Of a stretch of 16,323 nt of DNA, positions 1 to 7,982 are shown piece after piece. Within the stretch, counting starts at the first letter, position 1; each line of letters begins with the position of its first letter. The notes under the pieces were generated by a model. That model did not search any database. It worked only from the letters and a program-made list of their open reading frames with translations, and was not told the origin of the DNA. Origin of the DNA: Mollicutes bacterium (GTDB taxonomy: Bacteria > Bacillota_I > Bacilli_A > RF39 > UBA660); the NCBI GenBank assembly GCA_004552445.1, contig SFOJ01000033.1:1-16323 (forward strand). Reading direction: 5' to 3'. Made by a program: the position numbers and the translations under genes.

Positions 1-237
1 AACATTAACAAGAGTTGGAATTAAAAAAATAACTATTGCAGCTATACAATTATTAACAAGTTGTTTCTTAGCTTTAGCAAGTAAATCCTCATTACCAACA
101 TTAATAGTCTTCATAAGTGTTATCATACCAGTTAAAATTAATAATATTGGCACAGCAATCTTAATTATTAATATAACCATATTAATAATTCTCATAACTT
201 CTAATACTTCAGGAACTGAACATATACTTAAAATCAT
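1..237 (-). CDS. small two-helix membrane protein, 3' end outside window
   Basis: Open frame from ATG at 237 to the left edge, 79 codons with no stop, so the C-terminus is missing. The product has a short polar N-terminus, a hydrophobic helix (about residues 19-39), a polar basic loop with NVGNED and KAKKQ (about 43-60), and a second hydrophobic helix starting near residue 64. GGTG lies six bases upstream of the ATG and an extended -10 box sits just above it. The two-helix hairpin with a charged loop resembles small VirB2/TrbC-like pilin proteins, but that is inference from topology only; no diagnostic motif is visible. The gene directly follows the hexapeptide protein with 28 bases between them. 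Confidence 0.6.
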   Translation of the reverse strand, partial: MILSICSVPEVLEVMRIINMVILIIKIAVPILLILTGMITLMKTINVGNEDLLAKAKKQLVNNCIAAIVIFLIPTLVNV

Positions 238-253
238 ATTTTTCACCACAATC

Positions 254-262
254 ATTATATCA
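254..262 (-). promoter_or_regulatory. extended -10 promoter of the left-edge membrane gene
   Basis: The minus strand reads TGATATAAT, a TGN element joined to a perfect TATAAT. It is 16 bases upstream of the ATG at 237. No convincing -35 box is seen; the region 17 bases upstream lies in the end of the preceding gene. Confidence 0.5.
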
Positions 263-265
263 TAA

Positions 266-925
266 TTATTTTTTTATTATAATATTGTCCATAGATTTTA
301 CTATAACATTTTCAGGTATTACACCTCTTACCATAGTAAGAGGATATATATTGACATTAGAATTAATTATTGTCCCGGGACATATAACACTATTACACCC
401 TATCTCAACATTATTTCCAATTATAGAACCCATTTTTCTAAGTTTGGTATCAATAAAATTATCATTATCTCTAACAAATATATTAGTTTTATCACTTTTA
501 ACATTAGAAAGAATAACCCCTGCTCCTGTATGAGCTTTACTTCCTAAAATAGAATCACCAATATAATTAAAATGAGGACAAGCTACCCCATCAAATAATA
601 TAGAATTTTTTACTTCAGTAGAATTACCTATAACACAATTTTTCCCGATTATAACAGAACCTCTAATATAGGCGCAATGCCTTATTACACTATTTTCATC
701 AATAATAGTTGGACCATCTATGTGAGCACTTTCATCTATTTGAACACTCTTATGGATATAAACATCTTCTTTTAATTTAATATATTCATCTCCTAAAGTG
801 GGAATTACCTCTAAAATATAATTTTTAATATTTGGTAAAACATCCCAAGGATATTCAACACTATCAAATAAATCTTTAGATATCGTATTATTTAAATTTA
901 ATAATTTATCATATTTTTTAATCAT
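266..925 (-). CDS. left-handed beta-helix (hexapeptide repeat) sugar-phosphate nucleotidyl/acyltransferase-like protein
   Basis: 219 aa from ATG 925. A longer frame begins at a TTG (937), but GGTGAAAATA directly before the 925 ATG makes 925 the start. After about 50 residues without obvious motifs the protein has hexapeptide turns: HKSVQI, GPTIIDEN, IRGSVIIGKNCVIGNSTEVK, then SILFDGVACPHFNYIGDSILG, GAGVILSNVKSD, IIGNNVEIGCNSVICPGTII. This resembles the C-terminal LbH domain of GlmU and glucose-1-phosphate thymidylyltransferase-like proteins. It has no N-terminal nucleotidyltransferase domain (no GXGTRM-type motif), so a stand-alone acyltransferase or an accessory role in nucleotide-sugar synthesis is inferred. 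Substrate unknown. It has its own promoter and follows the coat gene terminator. Confidence 0.75.
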   Translation of the reverse strand: MIKKYDKLLNLNNTISKDLFDSVEYPWDVLPNIKNYILEVIPTLGDEYIKLKEDVYIHKSVQIDESAHIDGPTIIDENSVIRHCAYIRGSVIIGKNCVIGNSTEVKNSILFDGVACPHFNYIGDSILGSKAHTGAGVILSNVKSDKTNIFVRDNDNFIDTKLRKMGSIIGNNVEIGCNSVICPGTIINSNVNIYPLTMVRGVIPENVIVKSMDNIIIKK

Positions 926-941
926 TATTTTCACCAATATT

Positions 942-950
942 ATTTTAACA
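942..950 (-). promoter_or_regulatory. extended -10 promoter of the hexapeptide gene
   Basis: The minus strand reads TGTTAAAAT (TGN plus TAAAAT), 16 bases upstream of the ATG at 925. The remainder of the 926-1094 gap holds only the coat-gene terminator and AT-rich sequence with no ORF. No good -35 match. Confidence 0.45.
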
Positions 951-1055
951 TAGATAATGATTTTATAATACTTTATATTTTTTAAAATATATCTTTAATA
1001 TTAGTGATAACTATTTAATTACATTTATTATCTTGAACTTTATTCTTATTTAAAA

Positions 1056-1078
1056 TAAAAAAGTTATTTTAAATAACT
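1056..1078 (-). terminator. intrinsic terminator of the coat-like gene
   Basis: Read on the minus strand: a 7-bp stem AGTTATT / AATAACT (1078-1072 and 1068-1062) with a 3-base loop, followed by TTTTTT. It lies 16 bases after the stop codon of the CotD-like gene. The stem is all weak except for one G-C pair per arm, which suits this AT-rich genome. Confidence 0.65.
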
Positions 1079-1094
1079 CTTTTATAAACTCTTA

Positions 1095-1412
1095 TTAAAA
1101 CTTTAAGGGACAACCTACATTCTCATTATAAATTTCATTTTCCTCTGTACAAGTATAACAAGGACTATAAGTATGTCTATAAATATGATGATTAATAATT
1201 CTTGTATTTACTGGACAAACATGTGGAACTTCATGAATAATTTGTCTATGAACACATCTTTCTTGTGGACATTCATATATTGGTTGACAAATCACACCTG
1301 GTATAGTATTACATGACATAACATTTTCATTAATCATCTTTTCAGGAGTAACTTTTAATTCAGCACTACCTTCAACACTATAACCTTGATACATACCCAT
1401 TGTATTATTCAT
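1095..1412 (-). CDS. CotD-like spore coat protein
   Basis: 105 aa from ATG 1412. An in-frame ATG at 1433 is possible, but AGGAG at 1427-1423 falls inside that extension and is correctly spaced for 1412. The middle of the protein is rich in Cys, His and Pro: IPGVICQPIYECPQERCVH, then IIHEVPHVCPVN, then RIINHHIYRHTYSPCYTC. The run 'VPHxxPxxTxxxNHHxYxHxYxP' follows the pattern of Bacillus CotD inner-coat proteins (VPHIHPxHTTxVNHHxYxHxHYFP), with Cys replacing some His. Eight cysteines suggest disulfide or metal cross-linking in an insoluble coat. The promoter region looks like a mother-cell sigma site rather than the housekeeping type used around it. I am fairly sure of a CotD-like origin; whether this organism forms spores is inference. 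Confidence 0.65.
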   Translation of the reverse strand: MNNTMGMYQGYSVEGSAELKVTPEKMINENVMSCNTIPGVICQPIYECPQERCVHRQIIHEVPHVCPVNTRIINHHIYRHTYSPCYTCTEENEIYNENVGCPLKF

Positions 1413-1436
1413 TTTAACACTTCTCCTTTTCATAGA

Positions 1437-1463
1437 TATTTTATGTAAAAATAAAATCTATGT
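1437..1463 (-). promoter_or_regulatory. candidate SigK/SigE-type promoter of the coat-like gene
   Basis: On the minus strand AC (1463-1462) is followed by exactly 16 bases and then CATAAAATA (1445-1437). This matches the B. subtilis SigK pattern AC-N16-CATANNNTA and is close to the SigE -10. The predicted transcript would start a few bases before AGGAG. No TGN-TAWAAT box is present here, unlike at the other promoters of the window. In AT-rich DNA such matches arise by chance. The same bases can also form an imperfect hairpin (CATAGA...TCTATG, 1431-1462). Confidence 0.4.
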
Positions 1464-1481
1464 TTAGGCAATAAATAACAA

Positions 1482-1925
1482 CTATTTTTTATATATCATA
1501 TAATATTTAAGTTTATCTTCTTTTTCAATAATAAACCCAAAACTCTTATATAAATTATAAGCAACAACATTTTCTTTTAAAACATTTATGAATATTTTAT
1601 AATCTCCTATTAAAAGAATTTCTTTAATAACTTCATCCAATAGTTTTCTTGCAATTCCTTTATTTCTAAAATCTTCATTAACATATAATCCATCTAATAA
1701 GTATCCATTTTCTTGCCTTTTTGCAAAAATATAGCCAATACCAATATTATTTTCTTTATATAACAGTAATATATTATCTTTATTTTTAATTACATTAATA
1801 AAATAATCTTTAACAATAAAATTTTCGTCAATAGTTTCATCATATTGTTTTTCATCATGAATTAATAATGTTAAAAAGTCATCACAAATCTTACAATCAT
1901 TAATATTATCTACTCTTATAATCAT
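1482..1925 (-). CDS. GNAT-family N-acetyltransferase
   Basis: 147 aa, the usual size of a single-domain GNAT. The acetyl-CoA pyrophosphate-binding segment is clear: GYLLDGLYVNEDFRNKGIAR at about residues 73-92, with R-N-K-G-I-A as the R/Q-x-x-G-x-G/A loop following beta-4 (LLDGLYV). It is followed by helix RKLLDEVI, then KIFINVLKENVVAYNLYKSFGF, the usual beta-5 and 'A-x-x-x-Y-x-x-x-G-F' end. Substrate cannot be told. ATG 1925 is preceded by AAGGTGAAGT. It is probably monocistronic: an extended -10 box lies 18 bases upstream and the binding-protein terminator just beyond. No terminator is obvious after it, so some read-through into the coat gene is possible. Confidence 0.85.
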   Translation of the reverse strand: MIIRVDNINDCKICDDFLTLLIHDEKQYDETIDENFIVKDYFINVIKNKDNILLLYKENNIGIGYIFAKRQENGYLLDGLYVNEDFRNKGIARKLLDEVIKEILLIGDYKIFINVLKENVVAYNLYKSFGFIIEKEDKLKYYMIYKK

Positions 1926-1943
1926 ACTTCACCTTCTATAAAA

Positions 1944-1952
1944 ATTATAACA
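1944..1952 (-). promoter_or_regulatory. extended -10 promoter of the GNAT gene
   Basis: The minus strand reads TGTTATAAT, a TGN element plus perfect TATAAT, 18 bases before the start codon. The -35 region falls in the preceding terminator and has no TTGACA-like box. The ten bases ATGTTATAAT are identical to those at the ffh promoter. Confidence 0.55.
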
Positions 1953-1983
1953 TAATAAAAAAGATATTTTATAATATCTTTTT
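1951..1983 (-). terminator. intrinsic terminator of the binding-protein operon
   Basis: On the minus strand an 11-bp stem AAAAAGATATT / AATATCTTTTT (1983-1973 and 1968-1958) with loop ATAA is followed by a T-rich tract. The 5' arm starts inside the stop codon (1984-1982) of the upstream gene. Because of its A and T flanks it could also act in the other direction, though no plus-strand gene needs it. Confidence 0.7.
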
Positions 1984-3098
1984 ATTGATTATTTTTAAGG
2001 TAATCTATAACTTCATTATATACATCCATTCTAAGTCCAGAAGTTACACTTGTTATTTCTTGAGGTATTCCTTTTATAGTACCACTAATCTTACTAACAT
2101 CATAGTTTCCACCAGTAGTACCTACTCTAAATCCATACCTTTCCCAGCTTTTTTGAGCAACTTCTTTATCATTAAATGCTTCTAATAGTTTCTTACCATT
2201 TTCATTAAATGCTGCAATACAATGACTATTCCATATAGTTGGTGTTGGATATAAAATTCTAATTTTATCTTTTACTTGATTCCATCCATCAGGATTTGCA
2301 TTAGCAAAATCAATAACACTCTTTTCATAATCAACTATCATAGGCTTAGCACCCATACCAGTTTTTAAGAACATTGAAAACAAATCAGCAGGTGTATTAT
2401 TCATATATCCACTCTTTAAATAAAATTCTTTTAATTTAGGAAGTGCTTCTTTAATGCTTACATTATTAACATCTCCACCAGCCATTATAGAAAGTAGAAG
2501 TCCATAATATGTTGCGCCTGGTGATGAAGTTACAGGGTCAGTAGAACCTATATTAACTTGACCATATATATCTAAACCAAGTTCACTCCATTTCTTACCA
2601 TTTAATATATAATTTATAAGTTTATTCATATCAGTAATATAATAAACATCATTTTTAACTGTTACTATATTTTCTTTAATTAATGCATCAGTTACTTCAG
2701 CCCAACTATAAATAACAATTGGTGTATTAAGTACTAAATCTCCATCAATTACATAATCACGAGATGCTTCATCTGCTTTAGGAGTAGTTTTAAAATAATC
2801 ATAATATCTTTGATCAGAGAAAAAAGCTAAATCATATTTACTTCCATCTTTACGAACCAAACTTTCCTTTACCGTTTTTCCATTACTCCATGAGTCTTGT
2901 ACAAATTTAAATTTATACTTTTTAGCAAATATTTTATTAATTTCTTCATCAGCTAGTAAATCTTCTTTACCACCACCAACTGCTCCATAAATTTCATCAA
3001 CTTTATTAGTGAAATTTCCATTCTTAATTACTATTACTAAAACAACAATAACTACAAGTAAAACAACACCAACTATTTTTGATACCATTCCTTCTTTT

Positions 3099-3106
<8 letters not shown>
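1982..3106 (-). CDS. membrane-anchored periplasmic-binding-protein-like protein
   Basis: 374 aa from ATG 3106. The frame extends to a GTG at 3115, but AAGGAAGTG is correctly placed for 3106. An N-terminal helix (about residues 9-26, VVLLVVIVVLVIVI) is followed directly by a soluble domain; there is no lipobox cysteine, so it is a single-pass anchored protein rather than a lipoprotein. The body looks like a type II solute-binding fold of the extracellular SBP_bac_11 kind: NTPIVIYSW at the hinge, then GSTDPVTSSPGATYYGLLLS, a mid-domain MIVDYEKSVIDF and late YPTPTIWNSH. The same landmarks occur in the same order in the N-terminal half of the VWA protein encoded two genes upstream. The gene overlaps the XpaC-like gene by 8 bases and ends the operon at a terminator. 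No ABC permease or ATPase is present, so transport is not implied. Ligand unknown. Confidence 0.75.
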
Positions 3107-3706
<600 letters not shown>

Positions 3707-3707
<1 letters not shown>

Positions 3708-5278
3708 TAGTTATAACTCCTTACTTCTTTAAACGCTCTTATCAAACTTGTTCTTCCATCGAATACTTTAGCATTAGTAAGATTTGCCAAACCTTCAAGT
3801 TCATCTTCACTAGATTGACCAAACATAATACTATAAACTGGTATTTTTTCAGTCATTCTTGAGTAATAACTAGCAACATCCTCAATTCTTCCCATATTTG
3901 AGTGACCATCAGACATTAATATAACTGATTTCACATAATCTTTACCTGTTTTTTCAAGTTGTTTAAGAGCTTCAACAGTACATCTATAAATATTAGTTCC
4001 ACCACCTGGTATAGATTGATTAATTTTAGATATTAAGTCCCCAGTATAACTTCCATTTCCAGTTAAAACTGTTCTATTCTTTGAATCAAATGGAATTACA
4101 ATTATTTTATCATATTTTGAAAATTGAAGTCTCTCTTCACTAGCTTTATTATAATCTAATATAAAGTCCATCGCAGATTTAAGTTCCCTTTCACCATTTC
4201 CAGACATACTACCAGAATAATCTAAACAAAATGCAACAGCCGCTGGCTTTCTAAGTTCGGCAATATATAGTGCAATAGCTTCATTCATAACCTTTTTTGA
4301 TGGATATTTAAGTGGCATCAAATATTTAGTTGTATCAATACCATAAGATGTTTTAAATACTGATTTATCAGCATTATTATTAGTTCCTCCATACCAAGTT
4401 CTCTTACCAAGTTTTTCTAATTCTTTTTGAGTAGATGAACTTAATAAATATGATTGTAAAATATTAAATTTTTCTAATTTTTCCTGTCCCCTATCTACAT
4501 ATGCAAATGGAGAATCATTAATAGCAACTCCATCACTTGGATATAGTAAATATAATGTTTCTTTATTACTACTCTCTAACTGTTTATTTATATTTATTAA
4601 TGATGACTCAGTAGCAATAACTGCTTCATAATCATCACTATTTACAAACATATCTTCTAAAAATGAAGAACTACCAGAAACTCTCTCAACTCCACTAAAT
4701 AAAGATTTTAAATTAGTAACTAAAGTTTCATTATTAAGCATATCACTCGTTAGAATTTCAGGACTGCCAGCAAGAGAATTTAAAAATCCTAAGTAAGCAG
4801 TAAGACCAGTATTTGTTTTAGTAACAGAAGTCATAACATATTTAAGTTTTCCACTACTAACAGCATTCAAAATATCCTTGTTTTTAATTTCATTATCAAC
4901 AAATCCTAATTCTTTAGCTTTAGATTTTTTTATACCCATAACTACAGGATTAATACTAATTGATTTAGAATTTGATACTCTAGCATTATTAAGCATATAT
5001 AGCCATACTGAATTAGACATCCATACAGCATCATAATTGTTATCTTCTTCTAACATATCAACAGCTTCTAAATCATCAACATACTCTACACTAACATTAA
5101 TATGTTCTTTTTTCCCATACTTAACAAGTTCGTCCATAAAGTCCTTATTATCAGGATTTGCTAAAATCCTAAAACTTTTCTTATCACTTATATTTGGTAA
5201 TTGCTCCTTAATAAAATCCATAGAAAAACTAAAAATAAATAATAAAGCAACTACGATAACAATAATTTTCTTTTTCAT
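3707..5278 (-). CDS. fusion of an extracellular binding-protein-like domain with a C-terminal VWA domain
   Basis: 523 aa. An N-terminal hydrophobic segment (residues 5-20) with no lipobox Cys acts as anchor or signal. Residues about 35-300 are type II binding-protein-like: INPVVMGIKKSKAKELG, then VMTSVTKTNTGLTAYLGFL, YEAVIATESSLININ and LYLLYPSDG. Residues about 345-520 are a von Willebrand A domain with a complete MIDAS: D353-Y-S355-G-S357, T428 in PGGGTN, and D457 in LMSDGHSN. The divalent-metal site is therefore intact and ligand-dependent protein contacts are expected outside the membrane. Leaderless or SBP/VWA fusions of this kind occur in Bacillota near stress and tellurite-type genes, function unknown. 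It is the first gene of a three-gene overlapping operon and has its own promoter. Start ATG 5278 is preceded by AAGGTG. Confidence 0.8.
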
Positions 5279-5304
5279 ATAACCAACACCTTATCTTCAT
5301 AATT

Positions 5305-5333
5305 AGTATATCATATTAATTTTTATAAGTAAA
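5305..5333 (-). promoter_or_regulatory. promoter of the VWA / XpaC / binding-protein operon
   Basis: On the minus strand TTTACT (5333-5328), 17 bases, then TATACT (5310-5305) preceded by TGA, giving both a fair -35 and an extended -10. It begins directly after the stop of the upstream membrane-protein gene, with a leader of about 20 bases before AAGGTG and the ATG at 5278. No terminator separates it from the upstream pair, so read-through may add to expression. Confidence 0.6.
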
Positions 5334-5948
5334 TTATAGAACCTCTGGTTGTAAAATATTTGTAAAAAAGCTATATTCTATATTATATGTTTTAGACCCA
5401 TCTTTATATTTAAATAACACTCTATAATAATCAGTATCTTTTATATAAGAATATATATTTTTACCAAACTTTCCTTTATATACTACTTGATTATATTTAC
5501 CACAACTTATACCAGTCTTTCTAATCTCTACTTCATCAATTTTAATATTTTGCTTCTTAAAATCAGTTACTTCATTATCACAACTATTAACAGATTTATT
5601 TTTATAACATTTATATACTTCTACATTAAGTATTAACTCATTAGTATTTTCTGTATTAACTAGTTTATATTTATTATGAGTATACTTCATATTATTATCA
5701 TAAGTCATATATTCACTACCATTCTTATTAACCTTTACAAATCCAGGAATTAAATTATATGTTTTAGTTACATCAGTTTGTCCATATAATACTTCATCAT
5801 TAATAGTAACTCTAAAATATAAATCTACTTTCTCTTCTAATCTAGATTCAATTACTTTAATACCATTTACTATTCTAAGAATAATTATAAGTGTAATTAC
5901 AAGTATTAAAATAATTATAATCTTCTTTTTATTAATTTTCTTAGTCAT
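5334..5948 (-). CDS. single-pass membrane protein with Cys-containing external domain (paralogue B)
   Basis: 204 aa from ATG 5948. The frame extends to 5963, but GAGG at 5958-5955 and the ATGACTAA overlap with the upstream stop show 5948 is the start. The protein has a very basic N-terminus (TKKINKKK), one strongly hydrophobic helix (about residues 9-26) and an external domain with four cysteines: YKCYKN, NSCDN and ISCGK. Its second half aligns with that of the gene just upstream: 'Y-x-C-Y-x-N...C', then VVYKGKFGKNIYSYI matching VLYDGKYIEDISYYL, then YYRVLFKYK matching VYKVILYYK. The pair therefore arose by tandem duplication and has diverged strongly. I do not recognise the family. The 8-base overlap implies coupled translation with paralogue A. 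Confidence 0.6.
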   Translation of the reverse strand: MTKKINKKKIIIILILVITLIIILRIVNGIKVIESRLEEKVDLYFRVTINDEVLYGQTDVTKTYNLIPGFVKVNKNGSEYMTYDNNMKYTHNKYKLVNTENTNELILNVEVYKCYKNKSVNSCDNEVTDFKKQNIKIDEVEIRKTGISCGKYNQVVYKGKFGKNIYSYIKDTDYYRVLFKYKDGSKTYNIEYSFFTNILQPEVL

Positions 5949-6597
5949 CAGTAACCTCAACATAAATTTGAACTTTAGTAGTAATAAATTTCTTTTTATA
6001 ATATAAAATTACTTTATATACACCTTTATCCTTTAAATAATAACTTATGTCCTCAATATACTTTCCATCATATAATACTTCATCTTTAGGAAACTCTTCT
6101 TTAATAATTTTAATTTTATGTTTTATATCTATTTCTTCATATTTAACAGTATGTTTATCACACTTTTCATTAACAAGTTTACCAGCATAATTACTATAAC
6201 AATTATAAACTTTATATTTAATTTTAAAGCCATTATTAGAACTTATAACTATTGGATCTCCATTTCCTAATGAATCACTATCATAATCTATCATATCCAC
6301 TAAAAAAGGTATAATAGGAAATTTAAAATCTTTTTCAATATAATAATCAAGATTATTATTATCATTAACACTTATTTCATACTTTTCTTTAGTTTGAATA
6401 TCCTTAATAGGTATTATTTTAAATCCTAAAAAATCAGGATTTTCACCAGGTAATACTCCTATAATAGTTTGATATACAATAACAAGAAGTAAATATATTA
6501 TTAATATTGAAAGAATAATTCTGTTTCTCTTTTTTCTATCTACTTCTAAAGATTTATTTAATTCTTTAAGTGCTTCTTTTTGTGCTTTCTCATCCAT
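5941..6597 (-). CDS. single-pass membrane protein with Cys-containing external domain (paralogue A)
   Basis: 218 aa. A charged cytoplasmic N-terminus of about 26 residues (rich in Lys, Glu, Arg) leads to one hydrophobic helix (about 28-47), then an extracytoplasmic domain. Two cysteines lie in YKVYNCYSNYAGKL and NEKCDK, spaced as in paralogue B, and could form a disulfide. The C-terminal part is beta-rich, ending in VYKVILYYKKKF and a short acidic tail (VTDD). ATG 6597 has GGTAGGAAG upstream and an extended -10 box above that, directly after the ffh terminator, so it opens a new transcription unit. Family not recognised; a surface role next to the VWA operon is inferred from position only. 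Confidence 0.65.
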   Translation of the reverse strand: MDEKAQKEALKELNKSLEVDRKKRNRIILSILIIYLLLVIVYQTIIGVLPGENPDFLGFKIIPIKDIQTKEKYEISVNDNNNLDYYIEKDFKFPIIPFLVDMIDYDSDSLGNGDPIVISSNNGFKIKYKVYNCYSNYAGKLVNEKCDKHTVKYEEIDIKHKIKIIKEEFPKDEVLYDGKYIEDISYYLKDKGVYKVILYYKKKFITTKVQIYVEVTDD

Positions 6598-6617
6598 GAT
6601 CTTCCTACCTTAAACTA

Positions 6618-6626
6618 ATTTTATCA
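6618..6626 (-). promoter_or_regulatory. extended -10 promoter of the paralogue pair
   Basis: The minus strand reads TGATAAAAT immediately after the T-tract of the ffh terminator, 20 bases before the ATG at 6597. An overlapping alternative is TATGAT (6628-6623) with TTGATA (6650-6645) at 16 bases, which would place the -35 inside the terminator loop. Confidence 0.45.
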
Positions 6627-6627
6627 T

Positions 6628-6656
6628 AAAAAAAGATTATTGAATATCAATAATCT
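6628..6656 (-). terminator. intrinsic terminator of ffh
   Basis: On the minus strand a perfect 9-bp stem AGATTATTG / CAATAATCT (6656-6648 and 6642-6634) with loop ATATT is followed by TTTTTT. The 5' arm begins inside the TAG stop codon (6657-6655). Confidence 0.8.
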
Positions 6657-7278
6657 AAAATTTCATATTTTTCATTTGTTTCATCATTTGTTTCATTTGA
6701 TCAAATTGTTTAAGTAAACGATTAACATCTTCTACTTTTTGTCCACATCCTTTAGCAATTCTAACTTTTCTTTCAGCTTTTATTATATCAGGATTACGTC
6801 TTTCTTCGGGTGTCATTGATAAAACAATTGCTTCAGTTCTAGCCATTATTTTAGGATCTATATTTACATTATTAAGTCCCATTTTAGATGCCCCAGGAAG
6901 TAACTTAAGTAAATTTTCAAGAGGTCCAAGTTTCTTAATTTGTTTAGTAGTTTTTAAGAAATCTTCAAGATCAAATTTACCTCTTTGCATTCTTTTAGCA
7001 GTACTCATCATTTCATCTTGATCAAGTTCTGCTTCAGTTTTCTCTATTATTGAAAGTAAGTCTCCCATACCAAGAATTCTATCAGCAATACGTTCAGGAT
7101 AAAATTCACTAATACCATCTAACTTTTCAGAATCACCAATTAATTTGATTGGAATATTGGTAAGATGTCTAAGTGATAAAGCAACACCACCCTTAGTATC
7201 TCCATCCATCTTAGTAAGAACACAACCAGTAAGTTTAAGTTTTTCATTAAAACCTGTTATTACATTAATAGCATCTTG
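6655..7278 (-). CDS. ffh: Ffh 3' fragment (end of G domain and M domain)
   Basis: Open frame from the deletion junction, starting QDAINVITGFNEKLKLTGCV. The first ATG inside it is at 7209 (MDGDTKGG), which cuts the TKMDGD guanine-specificity motif, so 7209 is not a natural start. The M domain carries the 4.5S/6S RNA-binding SMTPEERRNPDII...RIAKGCG segment and is complete to its usual Met/Lys-rich end. Confidence 0.8.
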   Translation of the reverse strand, partial: QDAINVITGFNEKLKLTGCVLTKMDGDTKGGVALSLRHLTNIPIKLIGDSEKLDGISEFYPERIADRILGMGDLLSIIEKTEAELDQDEMMSTAKRMQRGKFDLEDFLKTTKQIKKLGPLENLLKLLPGASKMGLNNVNIDPKIMARTEAIVLSMTPEERRNPDIIKAERKVRIAKGCGQKVEDVNRLLKQFDQMKQMMKQMKNMKF

Positions 7279-7916
7279 ACTGGCTTAACTTCATTTTCTA
7301 TATTAACTAATTCATCCATTAAAGTTTCATCTATTTGAAGACGACCAGCTGTATCTATTAATATATAATCATAACCTTTACTTTTAGCATACTCTATACC
7401 ACGTTTAGATATTTCTACAGGATTACCTTTTCCTTCTTCATAAACTTCAATATTAAGTTGCTTTCCAATATCTTTTAATTGATCTATAGCGGCAGGTCTA
7501 TATACATCACATGCAATAAACATAGGTTTTTTATGATGTTTCTTGCGAACCATATTTCCAATTTTACCTATAGTAGTAGTTTTACCACCACCTTGAAGAC
7601 CAACAACCATAACAATAGTTGGTTTTTTATTTACTTCTAAAGGAGCACTATCTCCTCCTAAAAGATTAACTAGTTCATCCTTTAAAATTTTAACAAACAT
7701 ATCTCCTGGTTTAATACTTTTTCTAACTTCTTCACCAAGAGCTTTCTCTTTAACACTATCTATAAATTCACGAACAATTTTAACATTAACATCAGCTTCT
7801 AATAAACAAAGTCTAATCTCACGAGTAATATCACTAATATTATCTTCATTAATTACACCTTTGGATTTAATATTACTAACTACTTTTTGTAATCTTTCAC
7901 TTAAGTTTTCAAACAT
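7260..7916 (-). CDS. ffh: Ffh 5' fragment (N domain and first half of G domain)
   Basis: 218 aa as read, of which the first 213 are genuine Ffh and the last five (KMLLM) are out-of-frame after the deletion. It includes the N-domain ALLEADVN-type motif (CLLEADVNVKIV), the P-loop and DTAGRLQID. ATG 7916 is preceded by AGGTGAT, and the extended -10 TGTTATAAT is at 7943-7935. Confidence 0.85.
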   Translation of the reverse strand: MFENLSERLQKVVSNIKSKGVINEDNISDITREIRLCLLEADVNVKIVREFIDSVKEKALGEEVRKSIKPGDMFVKILKDELVNLLGGDSAPLEVNKKPTIVMVVGLQGGGKTTTIGKIGNMVRKKHHKKPMFIACDVYRPAAIDQLKDIGKQLNIEVYEEGKGNPVEISKRGIEYAKSKGYDYILIDTAGRLQIDETLMDELVNIENEVKPVKMLLM

Positions 7917-7934
7917 TTATATCACCTAAAAATT

Positions 7935-7943
7935 ATTATAACA
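7935..7943 (-). promoter_or_regulatory. extended -10 promoter of ffh
   Basis: The minus strand reads TGTTATAAT, between the rpoC terminator and AGGTGAT, 18 bases before the ATG at 7916. The -35 position falls in the terminator T-tract and has no consensus. Confidence 0.55.
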
Positions 7944-7952
7944 TAAAGGTAT

Positions 7953-7982
7953 AAAAAAAGAAAATGAATTAAGCATTTTCTT
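7953..7982 (-). terminator. intrinsic terminator of rpoBC, overlapping the end of rpoC
   Basis: On the minus strand a 9-bp stem AAGAAAATG / CATTTTCTT (7982-7974 and 7966-7958) is followed by a run of T. The 5' arm is made of the last rpoC codons (Glu-Glu-Asn) and the TAA stop (7971-7969) lies in the 7-base loop. Confidence 0.75.

Larger units (their letters stand above)
6655..7916 (-). pseudogene. ffh: ffh (signal recognition particle protein, SRP54 GTPase), broken by one deletion
   Basis: Ffh binds signal peptides through its M domain and docks ribosomes to FtsY by paired GTPases. Read in two frames the gene is colinear with B. subtilis Ffh: N domain (1-90), P-loop GLQGGGKTT (106-114), DTAGR (188-192), then after the break TKMDGD (G4), and the M domain with RIAKGCGQKVEDVNRLLKQF and a Met-rich end. 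Between 7279 and 7278 the frame changes: KPV is followed directly by QDAINVITG, where the family has about eleven residues of the type EILLVVDAMTG. About 34 bases are missing, giving a stop after KPVKMLLM. The gene is essential in bacteria, so an assembly or sequencing error is more likely than true loss. It has its own promoter and terminator. Confidence 0.9.

Noticed and set aside
1431..1462. Regulatory hairpin or riboswitch before the coat-like gene
   Set aside because: The stem (CATAGA/TCTATG with a bulge and weak inner pairs) is short and AT-rich and overlaps the better-supported promoter match; no known riboswitch core is seen.
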